Made by a program: the position numbers and the translations under genes | In this document: piece by piece, positions 15,001 to 27,000 of the stretch | Layout: every line of letters begins with the position of its first letter | How positions within the stretch are numbered: position 1 is the first letter of the stretch | Assembly (NCBI GenBank): GCA_004322435.1 | Contig: SCTT01000028.1 | Span: forward strand, 1-32,960 | DNA: 32,960 bases | Source: a bacterium | Lineage (GTDB): Bacteria; Elusimicrobiota; Elusimicrobia; UBA1565 | Direction: 5' to 3' | Notes under the pieces: model-generated | Database searches by the model: none | What the model saw: the letters and a program-made list of their open reading frames with translations, nothing else | Told to the model about the DNA's origin: nothing

Positions 15001-18000
15001 AGGCGGCGCTTTCGTTCACGCCGCGCACGTCGACGGCCGCCGCGCTTATGTCGGCGTCGGCGGTCGACACGGACAACATCACGCCGCAGTTGGCGACGTT
15101 CACGGTCTCCGGCCTGAGCGTCGACCCGGACACCAACATGAAGCTGGTCGCGATCATCCCGGGCGAGACGTACACCCCCGGCAAGCCGCCCTACGACACG
15201 GGCACGCTCGGCGGCCGCACGGTCAACCAGTCGACGACGGTCCCCGCCGGGACGCCGTTCACCTTCACGGTGCGCGCGGTGGACATCCAGTGGAACACGG
15301 TGCTCGCCAACGGGGCGGTCTCGATGACATCCGACGACCCCTCGGCGGTCATCCCGACGCCCACCCTGGCCTTGGTCAACGGCGTCACCACGTTCACGTT
15401 CACCCCGGTCACGGCGGGAGCGCGGACGGTCACCGTGTCCGCGGGCGGCGTGGCCTCCAACACCTCGAGCAGCTTCACGGTGGCCGCCTCGCGCCTGTCG
15501 CTGTTGGCGCCGGGCCAGACCCCGGACCCCGGCAACGTCGGCGCGCTGGGACGGGCGGGGAACGCCGACCGGGACGGCGGGACGCCGGGCGTCCAGCCCT
15601 TCATCGCGGGCACCCCGTTCAACGTCACGGTGCGCCTCACCGACGCGAACTTCTACCCCATCGCGGCGGGCGTGCCCATCACGCTGCGCTTCTTCTCCTC
15701 GGACCCCTACGCCGTCCTGCCTGCCGACAGCGTCCTGAACGCGGACGGCGAGGACGTCTTCTCGGTGACGTTGGCCTCGGCGACGGCCTTGGGCGGGGGC
15801 TCGAGCGTCTGGGTCGTCCCGCTGGCCAATTCCAACGTCATGGCCTCGACCTCCTCGGTGCTCCTCGTCGACCCCGGGACTCCGGCGCGCCTCCTGGCCC
15901 TCCCGGACGGGGTCCAGCCCGACAAAGGCTCGCCGTCGGGCTACGTCGGGACCCCCGTCGCCACGGCCGCGGGCCACGGCTATCCGCTGCGCGTCTTCGT
16001 CGTGGACTCGCTCAACAACCCCGTGGTCTGCTCCGAATATCCCGCCGGCGGGGCGCTGCCGGACTGCCTCGAGCCGAGCGTCCGGCTGGCGTTGACCGAC
16101 CCGTACGCGCCGAACGTGCCCGACTTCGCGGTCACCGGCGGCAGTCGCGTGGTGGCCGTGACGTTCTACTCGAACACGGTCGTCGACCCGGTCGGAGGCC
16201 CCTGGGCCGTGAGCATCGCCACGACGGACGCTTCCCCGCTGGCGCCGGCCTCGGTGAGCGGCATCGTCGTCAACCCCGATGCGCCCTACCAGTTCCAGGT
16301 GCTGGTTCCTACCGAGACGTCCCGCGGCGGGGCGACGGGCCTGCTGGGCAAGACGACCGCCGCGGCCTTGAGCGAGCTCGCCGGGGCGACCTTCACGGTG
16401 ACCGTGAACCTGGTGGACCGCTACTGGAACCGGATGCCGCCCGGCTTCAACTCGACCTTCAAGCTGACCTCGGACGACCCGAACAACCGTCTGGCGCTGA
16501 TGGGCAACATCACGACCGTCAACGGCCAGGCGCTCTCGACGGGCACCTTCCTGGTCACCCAGTCCACCGTGTCGGGCTGGGTCATCCGCGCCTCGACGGC
16601 CTCCGGCGACCCGTATCTGGCCGGCGAGTCCACGCGCTTCAAGGTCTTCCCGTCGACGCCTTCGCAGATGGTGGCCCTGCTCGGGCCCCAGCAGCAGGTG
16701 GACGGGGTCGGCGTGACCGGGCTGCCCGCCATCGAGACCGCCGGCGAGTTCATCACCATCCGCCTGCGCGCGGTGGACCCCGGCTTCAACTTCACGCCGA
16801 CGGTGGACAAGACGGGCATCCGCCTGACCTCGGACGACGGGTTCGCCCAGAGCTCCTGGACGCTGACGATGGCCGACGGCGTCGCGGTGGCCTCGGTCTC
16901 GCTGCGGACGGCCGGCGTGCGCTCGTTCACCATCACCGACCAGAGCGGCACGCAGCCGCTGTTGGCGGGGACGGTGTCGAGCACGTTCACGATGGTGGCG
17001 TCCAATCCGACGCGCCTGCGGCTGCTGGTGCCGTCCCAGTTCAGCGTGGCCGGCTCGACCTCGAACGGCCGCGGCGGCACGGTCGGGTCCATCCCCGCGG
17101 GTTCGACGCTGACGGCCACCGTCCAGATCACCGACTCCTTCTGGAACCTGACGCCGGGGGCCAGCCAGCAGATCCGGCTGACCTCGAGCGACCCCTACGC
17201 CGCCCTCATGCCGGCGACGTTCACCTTGGTCGGCAGCGCGCCGGTGGACGTCGTGTTCCGCCGCGCCGGCCAGAACACGGTCCGCGCGGAGCTCTTGACC
17301 ACCCCGCCGCCGTGGGGCCCCTCGGTCGTCACCGACACCAGCACGGTCATCACGGTGACGGCCGGCTTGCCGAAGAACCTGCTGACCCTCCTGCCCGGCG
17401 AGACCTTCGACCCCGGGTCGCCCTCCGGCAAGGCCGGCTCGCCGGGCTCGGTCGGCCTGCGGGCGGGCGACTCCTTCGCCGTCACGGTCGGCATCGTCGA
17501 CCAGTTCCTGAACCTGGTGACCGGCCGCCCCGCGACCGTGAAGGTCCGGACCCCGACCGGCTCCCCGTTCTCGGTGACGGCGGCCACCGAGGCGGTCGAC
17601 TTCACGGTCGGCTATACGAACCCGCCGCTGCAGGCGACCTTGGTCGCCGCGGCGACCTGGCATCAGCTGGTCGCCGAGGACTTCTTCTTCTCGGGCCTGC
17701 AGGACTCCCCGTTCACCTCGACTTTCACCGTGAAGCCCAACTTCCCGGTGGGCCTGCAGATGCTCTTGCCCGGCGAGCAGAACGTCGGCGGCCTGGGCGT
17801 CTATCCCAACGGCGGCCGCTCGGGCGTCATCAGCACGCAGACCGCCGGCGCGCCCTTCCAGGCGACGGTCAACCTCGTCGACATCTACAACAACGTCTTC
17901 AACGAGCTGGCCTCCGGCCCCAACGTCCTCCTCGCCACCAACGACCCCTACGACAAGGACCCCGGGGTCGTGCCGGTCCCGCTCTCGTTCGGCTCGCTGG

Positions 18001-21000
18001 GCATCCAGGTGACGCTGGTGAGCAAGTCCACCAGCGCGGTGCTCTCGGTGACCCCCGACATCCAGGCCGTCGACGAGGTCTGCTCGGGGAACATCCCGGC
18101 CGTCTGCCGCGCCCAGGCCCCGGGCGCCGTCTCCGCCAAGTTCAAGGTCTGGGCCTCTTCGGCCGCGCGGATGATGGTGCTGCTGCCCGGCGAGACCGCG
18201 GTGCAGGGCAAGTGCGACCTCACCTCGGTCTGCGCGGCGCTGGCCAACGGGGACACCGCCGGGAAGACCGGGACGCCGTCGCCCTTCACCATGACGATGC
18301 CGCAGTCGGGCTTCCAGGTCACCGTGAACCTCATCGACGACTTCTACAACATCGCGTCGAACCGGGTGGGCGGCACGCAGGACACGAACCCCATCCCGGC
18401 GATGCCGACCGTGCAGGTCCAGATGCCCCGGGACTCGCAGATCGTGTCGCCGGCCTCCGCGACCTTGAACGTCGGCACCTGGGCGTTCCCGATCGTGCCG
18501 TTGACGGCGCTGTCCTCCTACACAATCGTCGCGGCGACCATCTCCCCGTCGGTCGTGTCCCTTGCGACGGCCGCCTCGGCTGAGTTCGGCGTCCTCCCCG
18601 GGCCGGCGCACCACCTGCACTTCGGCAACGTGCCCTCGTCGGCGGCGGCCGGCTCGGCGTTCCCGGTGACGCTGATCGCGCACGACCAGTTCCACAACGT
18701 CTTGTCCACCGGGACGAACCTCTACACGAAGTCCGTCCAGCTGGGCGTCGGCGCCGGCGAATCGTTCGCGCCCCCGCAGGACCCCGTGTTCAGCCCGTCT
18801 ATCGCCCCGTTCCTGGCCGCCGAGCAGGGCGTGAAGTCCCTTCCCAACGCCTTCATCCTGAAGAAGGCGGGCGTGCGGACGATCAAGGCCGTGCAGACCG
18901 ACAACCCGTTCATCCACACCGACGTCGCGCCCTTCTCGCAGTCCCCGACGGTCACCATCCTGCCGGGCAACCCCGGGGCGGTGACCGTGGACCCCGGCCC
19001 CACGAGCCAGGTCATCTCGGTCCGCGCCGGCTCGATCCTCAACCCGGGCATCCAGGCCATCACGGGCCAGCTCTCGGACGCCTTCAACAACGCCGTCGTG
19101 TCGAGCTCTCCCGTGCGTCTCGAGGTGGTGGACGTCAGCGGCGCGACGGGCGCGCTGATGTACGACCCCGGCGGCGGGTGGGTCGAGATCGGCCAGTCCA
19201 CCGTCGTCTTGACCGACGCCAAGGGCCGCGTCGGCAAGAACGGCGACGCCGACAACGTCAACTTCGCGCTCGGCTACCGCGTGTCGAGCCTGGCGGGCCA
19301 TTCCGCGCGCGTGTGGATCGCGACGAGCACGCCGCCGGGCAACCTCACGCCCTACATCCTCAACCAGCGCAACCTGTCGGGGTCCCTCCTGACCACCGGC
19401 GGCAAGCCGTCGCAGCTGATCCTCGTCTCGACGACGCCCGCCGCGCCGGCCACGAGCCTGCCGGCCGGCGGCGGCGACTTCGTCGTGCGGCGCCTAGACG
19501 ACTTCGGCAACCCGACCGACCAGGGCCAGACCGACATCACCCTCTCGGTGCCGGCGGCCCAGCGGGCCGTCCGCGAGGCGCGCGGTTTCCGGCTGGGGAC
19601 GCCGTTCACCACCAACGGCGACTTCGGCTTCACCGAGCCGAACTCGCCCTTCAACTTCGTCGCCAGCATCTCGATCCCGGACTTCCTGACGGACACCTCG
19701 TTCCGCTACCGCGACGCGATGTCGTCCTACTCCGGAGCCAACCCCTCGGTGAACACGTCCTACGGGGGGCGCCCCGGGTATTGGACCCTGCAGATCACGC
19801 CGACCACCGTGGACGTCACGTCGGCGACCTTCCTGATGCGCATCAACCCCGCCGACCCGGTGAAGCTGGGCTTCGGCAACCCCGTCAACCGGCAGGTGGC
19901 CGGGAAGGTCTACGACCTGGGCGGCGTCACGCTGCGCTCCTTCCAGGCCCAGGTCCAGGACGCCTTCTCGAACCCGGCGGTGACCACGCATACGCTGGTC
20001 GTGAACCTGTCGACGGTCTCGCGCCTGTCCTCCGACCAGCTGGACTCCTTCTCGTTCGCGGCCGCGAGCGACATCGCCGCCGGCAACCCTCCGACCTTCC
20101 TGACGCCGGTGAGCTCGCTCACCATCCCGACCCTCTCCTACGAGACGACGTTCTACTACCTGGACACCCGGGCGTCCAGCAACTACCCCGCCCTTTGGCC
20201 CTATCCGTTCGGCTTCAATGTCGCGCCCGTCATCCAGGCCGCGGACCGCGACGGCGTGCTGGCGTCCACGCGCCAGTACGTCAACGTCCTGCCCGACAAC
20301 ATCAGCCGGACCGGCGTCGTGGCGCTGGCCGCCTCGGGCCTGCTGGCCGGCGCCACCAGCGAGACGCTGTTCATGCAGGTGCAGGACCGGTTCGCGAACC
20401 CCTCCGCCATCCTCGGCGGCCAGGAGGACGCGGGCAAGACCTACGTCGAGTTCCGCCTGACCTCGGACTCGCTCGGGAGCACGCAGTTCTCGAGCCCGGA
20501 CCAGAACGCCTTCACGCCGACGGTCGGCTTCGCGCGGCTCTACCCGGGCAGCCACACGACCTCCTTCTATCTGATCGACACCTTGGTGGGCGCGACCACC
20601 TGGAACGTGTACGCCGACGAGGTCCAGGACCGCACCTGGAACGCGACGTCGGCGACCTACACGGTCCGCCCCGGCCCGCCCGTGGCGGCCCGCTTCTCGA
20701 GCGCGATGCGCCGGCTGATCGCCGGCACCACCATCCAGACGGGGCTGGAAACGCCCCAGTCGACCGGCACGGCCGTCGAGGTCGAGCTCTTGGACCAGTT
20801 CGGGAACGTCACCTCGTCGTCATGGGCGTTCCACACCGTGCTCGTGAACTCCCAGGACTCGCCGACGATGCGGGCCGGCACCGACCCCACCCGCCCCACC
20901 GTCGACGGCAACGACTGGCGCCTGCGCGGCCCTTCGGACGCCCCCGAGGCGGTCACCATCAACCCCACCAAGGAGCGCGGCCGCCTCTTCGTGTGGGACA

Positions 21001-24000
21001 CGAAGGTGGGCACGAAGACGCTGCAGGCCGTCGTCGTCCGCCAGGACGGCTACACGATGCCGACCGTGACCCAGCAGGTGGAGATCACGCCGAACAAGGC
21101 CGATTACATCACGCTGCACCACCCGTTCACCGCGGTCAACCCGCTCAAGGTCAACAACCCGGGCGTCATCGCCCGCACCGCGGGCACGCAGGTCCTGGGC
21201 GTCGTGATGCGCGACAAGTTCGGCAACATCGCCTCCGGCCACCCGGTCAACGGCCAGTACTTCACGGGCGAGGTCAAGTTCTCGATCAGCGGCTCCACGG
21301 CCACGGTGCAGATGACGGACCTGGACGTGGGCATCGCGACGGGCGTGCACCAGTTCAAGGGGGCGGCCGACGGGACGCCGGGCGTGTTCACGGGCCTGCA
21401 GATCCAGGACTCCATCGTCGAGGAGCTCCAGATCCGCGCGACCGCCGTCGCGTATCCGGGCGTGTTCGGCTACACCAAGGACGCCGGGCGCCCGTTCAAC
21501 GACGTCAGCTTCACGCCGACCTCGCTGTCGGACGGCAACGTCTTCATCGCGGGCATCGTCTTCACGCCGACCGACCTGGCCCCGGAGAAGGACCCGCTGA
21601 CCGGCCTGGTGACGGTGCAGAAGTCCGGCGTCGGCCAGGTGCGCCCGGTCATCCGCCAGGGCGACGGCAGCGCCCTTGCGCCGACGCCCGAAGGCCGCAA
21701 GCCCGTCGAGATGCTCCGCCTGACCGCGCGCGTCCAGCCTTCGAGCGCGACCTTCCTCTACGGCGAGCTCGCCGGGCTCCAGGTCCAGCGCACCGGCCTC
21801 CTGGACCCCGGCCACGTCGAGGAGCTGGGGCTGTGGTCGGACGACGGGGACGGCATCCTGAAGGAGTCCGACGACGTGTTCATCGCGTCCGCGACCGCCG
21901 ACGGCCCGGTCTGGTACTTCGGCGACCCGCTCCACGCGCAGTCGCCGCTCAATATCGCCAACTCGACGAAGACGCTGATCACGACCGTCGCGCGCAACTA
22001 CTTCCTGACGCTGCGCATGAAGGCCACCGGCTACACCGACGGCGAGCTGCCCTCGAGCCTGGGGCTCCTGATCAACAGCCAATCGGCGGTGCGCCTGTCT
22101 ACGACGAGCCCGGTCGGCGTCGCCTCGAACGCCTTCGCCATCAAGACGGCCACCTCGCCGGTGGAGCGCGAGGCGGCGCGCATCCTGGTCGCGGGCAACT
22201 CCATCGGGGCCTGGTGGAACGCCACCGACGACCTCGGGGCGTCGCTCGGGCTGTCGAGCTACAGCTACGTGGACCAGGGCAAGGACTTCGTCGGCTTCCT
22301 CAAGCTCCAGCTGTGGACCGAGTCCTTCGCCGGCACCCTCGGCAAGGTCCACCTTACGCGCAACGGGGACGGCCAGGACTCCGACGTCCGCGCCGTGCGC
22401 CTGTTCATCGACTCGGGCTCGGACGGCGACCCGCGCTCGGGCGACGGCGCGTTCCAGTTCTCGATCGACAAGGAGCTGACCGACCCGGCGGCGCCGACCA
22501 AGTTCGTCGGCCGCGGCGCGGACCTCGAGCTGCAGATCCGCACCGCGGCGCAGGACCCCTCCGGCTTCAACGAAGCCCAGCGCACCATCTCGAACGCGAC
22601 GAACACCTACTTCGTCGTGATGGACATGGAGCCGGGGGCGACGCCGAGCCGCTTCCACGGCGTCCAGGTCAGCGGGCCGGCCGACATCATCCCGCTGGCC
22701 AACAACGGCCTGCCGGTGTCCTTCTCGCCGATCGTCTCCACGAACGTGGTGGTCCGGCCGACCTCGGACCTGGCGCTGCTCCAGCAGGTCAACAAGGAAG
22801 GCTGCCCGCTCGTGGGCGGCTGCACGGGCAGCCAGTTCAAGAAGTCGGTCGCCGCCTTCCTCACGCAGGCCGACCGCAACGCGGTGGTGGGCAAGCTCAC
22901 GATGAAGACGTTCACGGGGTCCGCGCTGTGGTCCGGCATCAAGTTCGACCGCTGGATCCACTCGAGCCAGCAGGGCGGCGCCATCCGCCTCAAGAACAAG
23001 GCCTCGGACGTCGACGACATCAAGGTCTGGGTCGACATGAACGGCGACGGCCTGCTGCAGCCGGCGACCGACCAGGTGGTCTCGCCGCTCTCGGGCGTCA
23101 TCCATAAGTTCCCGGCCAGCACGCTGGCGACGGCCATCAGCTCGACGACGCCGTCCCCCATCAACGTGCAGGTGGCCAACATCGCCGCCTTCTTCCCGGA
23201 CGACGACCCGTTCTCGTCGGTCCCGCAGCGCCTGGTCTTAAACGACGGCCAGAACGACGAGTCCTTGAAGGAGGTCATGGACTGCTCCGGCGTCGACTTC
23301 GCGTCGAACACCTGGCTCAACTGCCTGCGCGCGCAGGAGGGGACGTCCTCCTTGAGCTTCGCGACGAACACGGTCATCTCCGGCCCCGCCCGCATCCCGC
23401 TCTTGGGCTTAGGCGGCGGCCAGACGCTGACCGCGAACGCCAAGGACTACTTCGTGACCTTCGACGTGAACGCGCTGGCGAGCGTCGACAGCGAGGCGAA
23501 CCTCGGCGTCAGCATCCCGAACACCTTCTACTTCCAGATCCAGGCGCCCAAGAACATGGCCTCCAACAACGTCGGCCTTCCGCCGACGGGCAACACGCTG
23601 GCGCTGATCAGCGACCTGCAGCCCTACTCCGACAGCCTCACGGTCCGCTCGTCGAACACCGTGGACCAGGCCTTCGGCGCGTTCCTGCAGCAGCGTTCGA
23701 CCGCCTCCGTGCTCTCGTTCACGATGGAGACGAACGTCGCCGACGCGCTGTGGCGCTACGTCATCGTGCAGGCGACCGGCACCTCGGCGTTGGTCGGCGC
23801 GCACGTCACCGACGTCGAGCTCGTGAGCCTCTGGCGCGACTCGAACCAGGACGGGCGCCTCGACCCGGGCCTCGACGACCTCGTCGGCACCGGGAAATAC
23901 GGCAACGCCGGCAACCCGCAGCTGGCGCGCATCAACCTGTCGACGCCCACCTACATCAACACCCCGACGGCTGCCACCGCCAGCCAGCGGTTCTTCATCG

Positions 24001-27000
24001 CCTATCTGATCAGCCAGAACGCGGTCACCAACGACCCCGTCACCCAGGTCGCCCGGACGCTCGGCGCCTCGCTGATGGAAGCGGCCTTCCCGCAGGGCAA
24101 CCCCACCGTCGACGAGCCGGGCGCCAACGCCATCTCGCTGCCCGACCACTTCTCGCCGGGGACCTCGAATCTGCCCTTCATCGGCAAGCTGCGCGCGCTG
24201 ATCCCCTCCGAGCAGACCCTCTACGTGAAGGCCACGCCCGCCTTCACCGCGAGCACCGGCACCTACGCCGCGCCGACCTTGCTCCTCGACGTGGCGGTCG
24301 CGACGGGTTCGGGCGCCGTGGACCCGTATTGGGTCGTCAGCTCGACGGCGGGGCTCCCGACCGGCGGGGCGACGACCTACATGACGGTCGGCGGGACGTT
24401 CACCGCTTCCGGAGAGGTCCAGGGTTTCGAGCTGATCAGCTACGAGAGCGTCGGCCAGCAGTTCGTCCTCGGGGCCTGGCGCGACACGCTCCAGAACGTC
24501 GTCCGCGGCGCCCTGGGGTCGGCGCCCCGCGCCCACTCCGTCGGGGAGCTCCTCGCGCCGCAGCGCGAGCAGGGCGTGACGAACACCGCGCTGATGCGCC
24601 TGGAAGCCTGGTCGAGCGCCTTCCAGGTCCAGTGGCGCCGCATCGAGATGCCCTTCAAGACCCCCGCGCCGCTGTCGGTCCATGACGAGGACGTCGTGTC
24701 GGTCCGCGTCTACAAGGTCGTCCCGGGCACCGTCAACGACAAGAGCCTCTTCGAGCCGATGGTCCCGCCGGGCCGGCGCGACGTGCTGCTCGGCACCGGC
24801 CGGATGCTCGGCGGCCGCGTCGAGGTGGACTTCAAGGACGACACGATCCTCGGCCAGCCGTTCACCTTGGTCTCGCCGTCGACCGCGACCTTCTTCATTG
24901 CGGCCGACGTCGACCAGGCGTCGTTGTTCTCGCATGAGAAGCTCGACTCCAAGAACGAGGTCCTGCGCCTCTACAAGCCCAAGGGCGGCCTCGACAACCT
25001 GGGGGACTTGAAGCTCGGCCCCGACGGGGCCGGCCATGACGTCGTCGTCGTCAACCCGGACGTCCACAGCCCGCCCTCGCCGATCGTCCCGACCATCAAC
25101 ACGCTCGACGTCTCGGTGCTCTCGATCGCGCCGGACGCCGCGATGCAGAACCAGCAGTTCGTGCCCGTCGCCAAGCTCCGCGCCCGCAGCAACCAGAACA
25201 CCGTGCGCTGGAAGGAGCTGCGCATCGACCGCCTGGGCCTCGGAGGGGCCATCGACACCGACGTCACCTTGATCCGCGTCTGGAAGAACGGCGACGGCAA
25301 CGACTCCTTCTCGGAAACCGACCGCGCGACCGACGCCGCCGGCGGCTTCGTCAACCAGGTCTCGTTCGGCAACGAGAACTTCGAGTCGGGACTGAAGACC
25401 ATCGTCTTCAAGGAGCCGATCGTCGTCAGCACGACTCCGGCCGATTTCTACATCACCTACGACTTCTCGCAGTTCGCCGGCGTGGGGACCCGCCACGCGG
25501 TGACCATCGCGAACTCGACCTATGTGGCCGTCGAGGTGCCGCACTCCGTGCAGCTGACGACGGAGACGCTCTCCCAGGTGCGCATCGAGGAGGTGCCGTC
25601 CTTGGTGAGGCTCGGCGTCAACGACGTCATCTTCAACAACCAGATCGACCAGGTGGGCCAGGCCCAGGCGAAGGTGCCGTTCTTGCGATTCAACCTCAAG
25701 TCCGACGTCGGCACCGCCCGCTGGGAGAAGATGCGCCTGGAGCGCGGCGGCGGCAGCCAGGACCCGAACAAGCTCTTCGGACGCAACACGAACGTGGGCT
25801 TCGTGCGGCTCTGGCGCGACATCAACCAGAACGACAAGCTGGACGCGCCCGACATCGACATCGGCCAGGCGGGCAGCCTGGTCCAGACCCAGGTCCTCGC
25901 GGCCGCGGCGACCCCGTTCGCGCTCGTCGTCGCCTCGACCGAGGGCTTCCCGTCGAGCGGCGTCGGGCGCCTCTACGTCGGCGAAGCCGAGCTGATGACC
26001 TTCAGCGGCTACGGCCAGCAACTGATCGGGGGAACGACGTACCCGACGCTGACCATCGTCTCGCGCGGCGACGTGCTCGGCGACGGGCCCACGCCGCGCG
26101 TGACGCACGCGCCGGGCGCGCCCGTGCGCAAGGTGGACCTCTTCAACCAGCTCGACGACCAGGACCTCCAGATCATCATCGAGCTCGCCCAGAGCCAGAC
26201 CATCTCCCCGACCGCCTCGGTCTTCTTCGTCAGCTTCGACATCGGCGCGACCGCGGTCAAAAACGACGAGGTCGGGGTCAACATCCTGGACCGCTCCTGG
26301 ATCTCGGTCAGCCAGCCCAACGACAGCGCGGCCACCATCGACGTGGACGTGTCGAAGGAGCGCTCGGCCGGGACGAAGACCCAGCCCTTCCCTTATAAGG
26401 GCACGCGGGTCTTCATCTCGCCGCTGACGATGAAGGTCGCGGCGCGCAACATCGCGCCGACCGCGGCCGTCGGCGGGCAGAAGAACGTCCCGCTCGAGCA
26501 GCTCACGTTCTCGGTCAACTCGGACTTCGTGCGCGTCGCCCAGATCACGTTCAAGCAGCTGGGCACCGGCCAGACCGGGGCGGCGCTCGGCCAGGGCGAC
26601 GCGGAGCGCGTGACGATGTGGCTCGACGACGGCAACGGGGCGTTCACGCCGGCGACGGACGTCAAGATCGCCGACGTCTTCCACAGCACCTTCCCCGGCG
26701 GCAGCGCGCTGTTCGCCAACGGCTCGGCGCTGGCCGATTTGACGGTGCAGGGCATCCCGTACCTGACCGTGACCACGGCCCCGGTGAACGTCTTCCTGGC
26801 CGTCGACGTGTCCACGCGGGACGGCGCCCTCCAGAACACGGTCGGCCACAAGGTCGGCTTCGGGCTCGAAGCCTTCGAGGACATGCTGGGCCCCAACGGC
26901 TCCGAGCTGACGGCCATCTCGGACGACTTCAACGCGACGCAGCTGCCGGCGCGCTCGGCGCTCGTGACCATCTCGACGGCGATCATCCCGCTCTCGAACG

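Noticed and set aside
147-21480. Repeats read as a CRISPR array or recent tandem duplication
   Set aside because: Periodicity is 340-480 bases and visible only at protein level. DNA copies are highly diverged and there are no short identical repeats with unique spacers.
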